DNA of 9,352 bases, from contig JAJZGN010000063.1 of assembly GCA_021798435.1 (NCBI GenBank), forward strand, positions 1 through 9,352, given 5' to 3'. Positions 1-9,352 of this stretch are shown here, piece after piece. Each line of letters opens with the position of its first letter. Positions within the stretch are counted from its first letter, which is position 1. The position numbers and the translations under genes are program-made. The DNA is from a bacterium (lineage in GTDB: Bacteria > Chloroflexota > Dormibacteria > Aeolococcales > Bog-877). The notes beneath the pieces were generated by a model. That model saw only the letters and a list, made by a program, of their open reading frames with translations. It ran no database searches and was not told the origin of the DNA.

Positions 1-1
1 C

Positions 2-373
2 TACGTGGTGGTCAAGAACACCCTCGCCCGACGGGCCAGCACCGAGGCCGGGATCCCCCAGCTGAGCTCCAGTCTGGTGGGGCCGACAGCGCTCGCCATC
101 GGCTACGACGATCTGAGTGCCCCTGCCCGGATCCTGGTGGAGTACGCCCGGGGGCACAGGCGCCCGGAGATGGTCAAGGGGGGGATTGCCGAGGGCCAGG
201 TCCTCTCCGCCGAGGAGGTCCGGCAGCTGGCTGACCTCCCCTCCCGCGAGGTGTTGATGTCACAGTTGCTGGGAGTCATCGAGGCGCCGGTCGCCCAGCT
301 GGTGCAGCTGCTGCAGTCGCCGGTCCAGGGCCTGGTGGGGCTGCTGGATGCCAAGGCCGAAAAGGCCGCCTGA
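2..373 (+). CDS. rplJ: Ribosomal protein L10, C-terminal 123 residues (5' end outside window)
   Basis: L10 is the base of the ribosomal stalk: its N-terminal domain binds 23S rRNA and its C-terminal helix carries dimers of L7/L12. The frame is already open at base 2 (Tyr codon) and runs to TGA at 371-373. The first visible residues, YVVVKNTLARRA, match the conserved VKNTLxRxA segment that lies about 45 residues into L10, so the true start is upstream and the GTG at position 5 is not the start. The family is usually 165-180 residues, which agrees with 123 visible here. The C-terminal part (LPSREVLMSQLLGVIEAP) is typical of the segment leading into the L12-binding helix. That helix contains two similar 11-residue blocks (bases 284-316 and 317-349). 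The next gene is rplL, the stalk partner, 52 bases downstream on the same strand, as in most bacteria. Identity is nearly certain. Confidence 0.96.
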   Translation, partial: YVVVKNTLARRASTEAGIPQLSSSLVGPTALAIGYDDLSAPARILVEYARGHRRPEMVKGGIAEGQVLSAEEVRQLADLPSREVLMSQLLGVIEAPVAQLVQLLQSPVQGLVGLLDAKAEKAA

Positions 374-409
374 GCCGCCGGCCCCAGGTCCAGATCAGAC
401 GCATTAGAT

Positions 410-417
410 AAGGAGGT
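410..417 (+). promoter_or_regulatory. Shine-Dalgarno of rplL that decides its start
   Basis: AAGGAGGT is a near-perfect anti-16S match. It lies only 2 bases before the ATG at 420 but 8 bases before the in-frame ATG at 426. Normal spacing therefore favours 426, which also gives the usual family N-terminus MAKV. Confidence 0.85.
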
Positions 418-425
418 AGATGAAC

Positions 426-806
426 ATGGCCAAGGTCAAGGTGGAGGACTTCGTCGAGGCGCTGGGTGACTGGACCGTGCTGGACCTCGTCAACGCCAAG
501 AAGCTGATCGAGGAGAAGTACGGCATCACCGCCGCGGCGCCGGTGGCGGCCGCGGCCGTGGCCGGACCGGCGGCGGAGGCCCCGCCCGAGGAGCAGACCG
601 AGTTCGCGGTGATCCTGACCGCGGCCGGGGACCAGAAGATCGCCGCCATCAAGGCCGTTCGGGAGATCACCGGCCTTGGCCTGAAGGAGGCCAAGGACGT
701 GGTCGACGGGGCACCCAAGGCGGTGCGCGAGGGGGTGAGTCGCGAGGAGGCGGAACAGGTCGCCAAGAAGCTGCAGGAGGCTGGTGCTAGCGCCGAGATC
801 CAGTAG
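426..806 (+). CDS. rplL: Ribosomal protein L7/L12
   Basis: This is the multicopy acidic stalk protein, which forms dimers on L10 and recruits and stimulates EF-Tu, EF-G, IF2 and RF3. With the start at 426 it is 126 residues, normal for the family (120-130). Three parts are visible. The N-terminal dimerisation and L10-binding domain is roughly residues 1-32 (MAKVKVEDFVEAL through EEKYGIT). An Ala/Pro-rich flexible hinge covers about 33-58. The globular C-terminal domain has the hallmark EFAVIL, KIAAIKAVREITGLGLKEAKDVVDGAP motif, whose helices contact translation GTPases. The alternative ATG at 420 would add only Met-Asn and sits too close to the Shine-Dalgarno. The gene is flanked by rplJ and rpoB in the conserved stalk/polymerase cluster. 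Identity is certain; only the choice between two starts 6 bases apart is open. Confidence 0.97.
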   Translation: MAKVKVEDFVEALGDWTVLDLVNAKKLIEEKYGITAAAPVAAAAVAGPAAEAPPEEQTEFAVILTAAGDQKIAAIKAVREITGLGLKEAKDVVDGAPKAVREGVSREEAEQVAKKLQEAGASAEIQ

Positions 807-849
807 CGGCTCCCGGCGCCGGCGACCGCGTCTGCCAACGGGGCACGGA

Positions 850-880
850 CGGCGGGTGTGGTAGGATTGTCATTCCGCCG
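850..880 (+). promoter_or_regulatory. Candidate extended -10 promoter for rpoBC within a short inverted repeat
   Basis: In the 122-base rplL-rpoB gap, bases 859-867 read TGGTAGGAT, a good extended -10 element (TGn followed by TAGGAT at 862-867). No convincing -35 lies 16-18 bases upstream; the nearest resemblance, CTGCCA at 832-837, is too far away. Transcription would begin near 873-876, leaving a leader of about 55 bases. A perfect 6-bp inverted repeat (CGGCGG 850-855, CCGCCG 875-880) brackets the element. It could be an operator or RNA hairpin, or chance in GC-rich DNA. No U-tract terminator or obvious L10/L12 binding structure is seen elsewhere in the gap. This is inference from motif match only. 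Confidence 0.4.
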
Positions 881-928
881 CCTGTGAAGTTCAGCCTTCG
901 CCCACGCTTGCCTGGAGAACTCTAGCTC

Positions 929-3900
929 ATGCCGTCATCCTCTGCTGCCTTGTCCGCCGTGCCTGAGCGCCTCTCGTACGGGAAGCTTCCCGAGGTGCTC
1001 GAAGTCGGCAACCTGATCGAGACCCAGCTGAACTCCTTCCGCTGGTTTCTGGAACGGGGGCTGCGAGAGCTTTTTGACGAGATCAACCCCATCACTGACT
1101 ACACCGGCAAGAACTACGAGCTGCGCTTTCTGGACTACAGCTTCGGCGAGCCCAAGTTCGACCAGGAGGAGTGCCGCAATCGCGACATGACCTTCGCCGC
1201 TCCTCTGCGGATCATGACCCGGCTCCACATCAAGACCGGGGAGAACGCCGGTGAGATCAAGGAGGCGGAGGTCTACCTGGGCGACTTCCCCATGATGACC
1301 GCCGAAGGTACCTTCCTAGTCAACGGCACCGAGCGGGTGGTGGTGAGCCAGCTGGTCCGCTCCCCGGGGGTCTACTTCACCGCCGGCGCTGACAACCCGG
1401 CCACCGGGCGGCCTCTCTATGCGGTCAAGTTCATCCCCAACCGGGGGGCCTGGCTGGAGATCGAGACCTCCACCAAGGACGTGCTCACAGCCAAGATCGA
1501 CCGGAAGCGCAAGTTCCAGGCCACCACCCTGATTCGGGCTTTGGGCTACCCCAGCGACGACGACATCCGCCACTTCTTCCGGGACGTCGACACCGATCCG
1601 GAGCACCGCTACATCGACGCCACCCTGGAGAAGGACCCCAGCCACGACGTCAACGAGGCGCTGATCGAGCTCTACCGCAAGATCCGCCCCGGGGACCCGC
1701 CGACGGTGGAGAACGCCCGCAACCTCCTCCAGGCTCTCTTCTTCAATCCCCGGCGCTTCGACCTGGGCCGGGTCGGCCGCTTCAAGCTGGACAAGCGGCT
1801 GGGCCTCAGCGAGGCGGAGGCCAGGCAGCGGGCGGAGGACAAGGACCTGCGAGTCCTCGCCCACGAGGACTTCATCAACATCATGCGCCGGCTGATCGAG
1901 CTCAACAACGGCCGGGGCGAGGCGGACGACATCGACCACCTTGGCAACCGCCGGGTGCGGGCGGTGGGGGAGCTGCTGCAGAACCAGTTCCGCACCGGGC
2001 TGCTGCGCATGGAGCGGATCATCAAGGAGCGGATGACGATCTGCGACGCCACCACGGTCACCGCGGCCTCGCTGATCAACGCCCGTCCGGTGGTGGCGGC
2101 GATCAAGGAGTTCTTCGGCTCCAGCCAGCTGTCGCAGTTCATGGATCAGCACAATCCGCTCTCCGAGCTCACCCACAAGCGGCGCCTCTCGGCCCTGGGG
2201 CCTGGGGGACTCTCCCGGGAGCGGGCGGGGTTCGACGTGCGGGACGTCCACTTCAGCCACTACGGGCGGATCTGCCCCATCGAGACCCCGGAGGGGCCGA
2301 ACATCGGCCTCATGGGGTCGTTGGCCACCTTCGCCCGGGTGAACGACTTTGGATTCATCGAGACCCCGCTGCGGCGGGTCCTGCGCTCGCTCTCCCCGGC
2401 GGAGGATGGGGAGCGACTGGTGGGACGGCAGCTGGCCGAGGAAGGGGCCGGGCTGAAGGCCGGGGCCCGCCTCAAGGTGCCGGACGTCGAGCGTCTCGTG
2501 AAGGACGGGGTGGAGCGGGTCGCGATCACCCCCTGGGTCAGCGATGAGGTGCTCTTCCTGTCCGCGGACGAGGAGGACAAGTACACCGTCGCCCAGGCCA
2601 ATGCCCCCCTCTCCGGGAACGGGGAGTTCAAGGTGCAGCACACCCCGGCGCGCACCCGGCACACCTTCAAGGACGTGCCCGTCGGCGAGGTGGACTTCAT
2701 CGACGTCTCGCCCAAGCAGACGGTCTCGGTGGCCACGGCGATGATCCCCTTCCTGGAGCATGACGACGCCAACCGGGCCCTCATGGGCTCGAACATGCAG
2801 CGCCAGGCGGTTCCTCTGGTGACCACCGACTCCCCGGTGGTGGGCACGGGGATGGAGTACTTCGCCGCCAAGGACAGCGGGGAGCTGATCGTGGCCCCGA
2901 CCGCGGGAAGGGTGGTGGGGGTTCATGTGCCCCTGGCGGAGGTCCGCTCAGATCTCACCAAGATCGTCCGCAGCGGACAGGACAGCGGCCTCGGGATCCT
3001 CTTCCGCCCCGACGACGGGGGACCGGACGTCTGGTATGGGGTGCACAAGTTCGTGCGCAGCAACCAGGGGACCTGCCTCTCCCAGCGGATCGTGGTGAAC
3101 CCCGGCGACCGGGTGGGGAAGGGCGCGATTCTCGCCGACGGCCCCTCCACCAATCTGGGGGAGCTGGCCCTGGGGAAGAACGTGCTGGTCGCCTTCATGC
3201 CCTGGGAGGGCTACAACTACGAGGACGCCATCCTCATCTCCGAGTCGGTGGTGCGGGACGACAAGTACACCTCCATCCACATCGAGGAGTTCGAGGTGGA
3301 GGTGAGGGACACCAAGCTCGGGCCGGAGGAGGTCACCCGGGACCTGCCCAACGTCTCGGAGGAGAGCCTTCGGAACCTGGACGAGCGTGGCATCGTCTAC
3401 GTGGGCGCCGAGGTCCAGCAGGGTGACATCCTGGTCGGCAAGACCACCCCCAAGGGGGAGTCCGAGCTCTCGGCCGAGGAGCGACTCCTGCGGGCGATCT
3501 TCGGCGAGAAGGCCAAGGAGGTGCGCGACAGCTCCCTGCGGGTCCCCCACGGGGAGCGCGGGGTGGTGGTCGACATCAAGCACTTCAGCCGGGCCGGGAA
3601 GGACGAGCTGCCGGCCGGGGTGAACGAGCTGATCCGGATCTATGTAGCCCAGAAGCGGAAGATCGCTCAGGGCGACAAGATGGCCGGGCGCCACGGCAAC
3701 AAGGGGGTCATCGCCCGGATCCTTCCGATCGAGGACCTGCCCTTCCTGCCCGACGGTACTCCGGTGGAGATCGTGCTCAACCCCCTCGGGGTGCCCAGCC
3801 GGATGAACCTCGGCCAGGTGCTGGAGACCCACCTGGGGTGGGCGGCGGCGGCGCTCGGCGTCAAGGTGGCAACCCCGGTCTTCGACGGCGCCTCGGAGTC

Positions 3901-4459
3901 CCAGATCGAGGACGAGCTGGAGCGGGCCGGCCTGCCCCGGGACGGCAAGACCATCCTTCGGGACGGGCGCACCGGGGAGCCCTTCGAGAAGCCGATCACG
4001 GTGGGGGTGATCTACATGCTGAAGCTGGCCCACCTGGTGGAGGACAAGATCCACGCCAGGAGCACCGGGCCCTACAGCCTTGTGACCCAGCAGCCTCTGG
4101 GGGGCAAGGCCCAGTTCGGCGGCCAGCGCTTCGGGGAGATGGAGGTGTGGGCGCTGGAGGCCTACGGCGCCAGCCACATCCTGCAGGAGATCCTGACCAT
4201 CAAGTCGGACGACATCGTGGGTCGAGTCAAGGCCTATGAAGCGATCGTCAAGGGCGATAACACCCTCGACGCCGGGGTTCCGGAGTCGTTCCGGGTACTG
4301 GTCAAGGAGCTCGAGGGGCTGGCCCTGGGGGTGGAGATCATGTCTGAGAACGAGGAGCAGATCGTGTTCACGGAGGACGACATGCCCGACATGCCCCTCG
4401 GTCTGGGGATCAACCTCGAACGGGACGAGCGGGACGACGCCGAGGACGTCGGGCGCTGA
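929..4459 (+). CDS. rpoB: DNA-directed RNA polymerase subunit beta
   Basis: This is the catalytic beta subunit of RNA polymerase, 1,176 residues, which is the compact length of families lacking the large proteobacterial insertions. The start ATG follows GGAGA (914-918) with 10-base spacing. Landmarks in order: SQLVRSPGVYF at residues 140-150 (N-terminal rifampicin-region strand); the rifampicin-pocket region from F395 to L428, with D406, H416 and S421 at the E. coli D516, H526 and S531 positions; the ETPEGPNIGL motif; GYNYEDA at 761-767; KMAGRHGNKGV starting at K917, where K917 and K925 match the active-site lysines K1065 and K1073; and the C-terminal GGQRFGEMEVWALEAYGA segment that anchors the clamp to beta prime. 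The N-terminal block around LIETQLNSFRWF looks Chloroflexota/Firmicutes-like from memory. Residues H408 and M462 in the rifampicin pocket differ from E. coli N518 and I572. No frameshift or truncation is seen. rpoC follows after 96 bases. Confidence 0.99.
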   Translation: MPSSSAALSAVPERLSYGKLPEVLEVGNLIETQLNSFRWFLERGLRELFDEINPITDYTGKNYELRFLDYSFGEPKFDQEECRNRDMTFAAPLRIMTRLHIKTGENAGEIKEAEVYLGDFPMMTAEGTFLVNGTERVVVSQLVRSPGVYFTAGADNPATGRPLYAVKFIPNRGAWLEIETSTKDVLTAKIDRKRKFQATTLIRALGYPSDDDIRHFFRDVDTDPEHRYIDATLEKDPSHDVNEALIELYRKIRPGDPPTVENARNLLQALFFNPRRFDLGRVGRFKLDKRLGLSEAEARQRAEDKDLRVLAHEDFINIMRRLIELNNGRGEADDIDHLGNRRVRAVGELLQNQFRTGLLRMERIIKERMTICDATTVTAASLINARPVVAAIKEFFGSSQLSQFMDQHNPLSELTHKRRLSALGPGGLSRERAGFDVRDVHFSHYGRICPIETPEGPNIGLMGSLATFARVNDFGFIETPLRRVLRSLSPAEDGERLVGRQLAEEGAGLKAGARLKVPDVERLVKDGVERVAITPWVSDEVLFLSADEEDKYTVAQANAPLSGNGEFKVQHTPARTRHTFKDVPVGEVDFIDVSPKQTVSVATAMIPFLEHDDANRALMGSNMQRQAVPLVTTDSPVVGTGMEYFAAKDSGELIVAPTAGRVVGVHVPLAEVRSDLTKIVRSGQDSGLGILFRPDDGGPDVWYGVHKFVRSNQGTCLSQRIVVNPGDRVGKGAILADGPSTNLGELALGKNVLVAFMPWEGYNYEDAILISESVVRDDKYTSIHIEEFEVEVRDTKLGPEEVTRDLPNVSEESLRNLDERGIVYVGAEVQQGDILVGKTTPKGESELSAEERLLRAIFGEKAKEVRDSSLRVPHGERGVVVDIKHFSRAGKDELPAGVNELIRIYVAQKRKIAQGDKMAGRHGNKGVIARILPIEDLPFLPDGTPVEIVLNPLGVPSRMNLGQVLETHLGWAAAALGVKVATPVFDGASESQIEDELERAGLPRDGKTILRDGRTGEPFEKPITVGVIYMLKLAHLVEDKIHARSTGPYSLVTQQPLGGKAQFGGQRFGEMEVWALEAYGASHILQEILTIKSDDIVGRVKAYEAIVKGDNTLDAGVPESFRVLVKELEGLALGVEIMSENEEQIVFTEDDMPDMPLGLGINLERDERDDAEDVGR

Positions 4460-4555
4460 GGGTGCTCTGTCCCCGACTTCCCCGCCTCGTCCCCGCGCCC
4501 GCCACTCGACTTCGCCGCGACCTCATCCACCCATTCGCCAGGAGGCGGACAAGCC
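4460..4555 (+). promoter_or_regulatory. C-rich, G-poor rpoB-rpoC spacer, possible Rho-loading (rut-like) segment
   Basis: By hand count, bases 4471-4539 (69 bases) contain 40 C, 11 T, 11 G and 7 A. C exceeds G by more than three to one, and no strong hairpin is visible. The flanking coding DNA is not skewed in this way. Such C>G, low-structure RNA is what Rho binds, and it would also leave the rpoC initiation region unstructured. The call rests on composition only; no promoter motif or U-tract terminator was found. Confidence 0.3.
4540..4545 (+). promoter_or_regulatory. Shine-Dalgarno supporting the TTG start of rpoC
   Basis: AGGAGG lies 10 bases before the TTG at 4556. No in-frame ATG or GTG lies closer, and homology begins right after the TTG (LKLENFDAL resembles the usual start of beta prime), so TTG is the likely initiator. 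Confidence 0.8.
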
Positions 4556-8909
<4,354 letters not shown>

Positions 8910-8911
<2 letters not shown>

Positions 8912-8949
8912 TCCTCTGGGGTCCGGCCCGCGCCGGACCCCGGGGGATC
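8910..8949 (+). terminator. Long GC-rich hairpin at the rpoC stop codon, probable operon terminator
   Basis: Bases 8910-8927 pair with 8932-8949 around the 4-base loop CCGC (8928-8931). This gives 18 consecutive pairs, of which the inner 10 (GGGGTCCGGC with GCCGGACCCC) are perfect and only two outer pairs are G-U wobbles. The stem starts within the rpoC TGA (8909-8911). It is followed by a C-rich run rather than a U-tract, so it resembles the U-less hairpins common at gene ends in high-GC bacteria. Whether it terminates alone, works with Rho, or mainly protects the mRNA 3' end cannot be told from sequence. Confidence 0.75.
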
Positions 8950-8969
8950 CCCCCCACCCCAGGCTCGAG

Positions 8970-9305
8970 GTGGGGATCGACTGCCTGGATCCGGTCGCGC
9001 TGGCACCATTCTGGCTTCGCGCCCTCGGCTACTCGGAGACCAGCGGGCTGGGGGACCCCTACCTCGACCTTGTGCCACCTCCGGGAGGTGTTCCGGTCTT
9101 CCTTCAGCGTGTGGAGGAGACCAAATCGGTCAAGAACCGAGTCCACCTGGACCTCTTCACCGCCGACCCCGAGGGACTGGTGGCAGAGCTGCTGGGGGCC
9201 GGCGCCGCTCTGGTCGGAGATCCGTTCGGCGGCCAGCCCTGGGAATGGCAGGTGATGGCGGACCCTGAGGGGAACGAATTCTGCGTTTGCCGGGAGGAGC
9301 AGTAG
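8970..9305 (+). CDS. VOC-superfamily glyoxalase-like protein (Glyoxalase_6 type), function unknown
   Basis: With the GTG at 8970 the product is 111 residues, about one VOC domain of two paired beta-alpha-beta-beta-beta modules. Recognisable family marks are the opening GIDCLDPVALAPFWLRALGY (residues 2-21), then PVFLQRV, then KNRVHLDLF (55-63, with H59 the usual conserved histidine), and DPEGNEFCV near the end (98-106, with E103 at a position often used for metal binding). This subfamily is typically annotated only as a glyoxalase-like or bleomycin-resistance-like protein; substrate and metal use cannot be inferred. The start is uncertain. An in-frame TTG at 8904 would overlap the rpoC stop, but its first codons would run through the 18-bp hairpin and encode Pro/Gly-rich, unfamily-like residues. 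The GTG in turn shortens the first beta strand, whose natural sequence would be RLEVGIDC. The Shine-Dalgarno is weak for both. No own promoter is evident. Confidence 0.82.
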   Translation: MGIDCLDPVALAPFWLRALGYSETSGLGDPYLDLVPPPGGVPVFLQRVEETKSVKNRVHLDLFTADPEGLVAELLGAGAALVGDPFGGQPWEWQVMADPEGNEFCVCREEQ

Positions 9306-9316
9306 GGCGCTCCCGG
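9290..9316. terminator. Weak 7-bp inverted repeat across the VOC stop codon
   Basis: CCGGGAG (9290-9296) is complementary to CTCCCGG (9310-9316) with a 13-base loop that contains the TAG at 9303-9305. It could form a modest bidirectional hairpin between the VOC gene and a possible convergent gene. The loop is long and there is no U-tract, so support is weak. Confidence 0.22.
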
Positions 9317-9322
9317 AACTCC

Positions 9323-9352
9323 TCAAGAGAGGTCGAAGATCGCGGTCCTCAC
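9323..9352 (-). CDS. Possible 3' end of a convergent gene (last 9 codons and stop)
   Basis: Read on the minus strand, the window edge gives an open frame VRTAIFDLS followed by TGA (complement of 9323-9325). Its codons end in G or C at most third positions, as in the neighbouring genes, and it would end 17 bases from the VOC stop, a common convergent spacing. Nine codons are far too few for identification, and the frame may be chance. Confidence 0.2.
   Translation of the reverse strand: MRTAIFDLS

Noticed and set aside
813..824. CCGGCGCCGG / CGCCGGCG palindromes after rplL as a terminator
   Set aside because: They are self-palindromes with no loop and no U-tract, so they make no stable RNA hairpin of useful length; chance in GC-rich DNA.
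867..872. TTGTCA as a -35 box for rpoB
   Set aside because: No acceptable -10 lies 16-18 bases downstream; the overlapping TGGTAGGAT extended -10 is the better reading.
2252..2254. RpoB F442 in place of E. coli P552 as an unusual substitution
   Set aside because: Firmicutes-type RpoB carries an aromatic residue (DVHYSHYGR) here, so Phe is an ordinary lineage variant.
1316..2926. 536-codon minus-strand open frame opposite rpoB
   Set aside because: It is exactly antisense to highly conserved rpoB and has a His/Gly/Leu/Arg/Asp/Pro-rich translation typical of GC-rich shadows, with no recognisable domain.
2948..4177. 409-codon minus-strand open frame opposite rpoB
   Set aside because: Same antisense shadow pattern (LLGHKAVGPGAPGVDL and similar low-information sequence), with no family resemblance.
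8942..8953. GGGGGATCCCCC palindrome after rpoC as a separate operator
   Set aside because: Its left half is already part of the 18-bp hairpin stem, so an independent site is not supported.

Overview
The window is a stretch of the ribosomal-protein/RNA-polymerase locus of a high-GC bacterium. In order on the + strand it carries the 3' part of rplJ (ribosomal protein L10), rplL (L7/L12), rpoB (RNA polymerase beta), rpoC (beta prime) and a small VOC-superfamily (glyoxalase-like) gene. Every confident gene is on the + strand, and the long minus-strand open frames are high-GC shadows.

Organism: codon third positions are overwhelmingly G or C, and all encoded proteins are bacterial. From memory of family sequences, the RpoB N-terminus, the RpoC N-terminus and the roughly 1,450-residue RpoC length look most like Chloroflexota or relatives such as Dormibacterota. 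Some features, such as the exact N-terminal zinc-site spacing of RpoC and the VOC subfamily, are also common in Actinomycetota. I lean to a high-GC Chloroflexota/Dormibacterota-type genome, but this was not tested by alignment.

Layout: 2-373 is partial rplJ, followed by a 52-base gap with a strong Shine-Dalgarno and then rplL at 426-806. The 122-base gap 807-928 holds a candidate extended -10 promoter inside a short inverted repeat. rpoB is 929-4459. The 96-base gap 4460-4555 is strikingly C-rich and G-poor and ends in a strong Shine-Dalgarno for a TTG-started rpoC (4556-8911). An 18-bp hairpin begins exactly at the rpoC stop codon and probably closes the operon. The VOC gene follows (about 8970-9305), and the last 47 bases may contain the tail of a convergent gene.

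How the genes work together: L10 and L7/L12 form the ribosomal stalk that recruits translation GTPases, and beta and beta prime form the catalytic core of RNA polymerase. Their linkage is the ancient conserved rplJL-rpoBC arrangement. The VOC gene is outside that functional set.

I see no new multi-gene system here. The points most worth a second look are the long coiled-coil insertion near the RpoC N-terminus with a small beta-like tip, the rpoC terminal hairpin, the C-rich rpoB-rpoC spacer, and the tandem 11-residue repeat at the L10 C-terminus.
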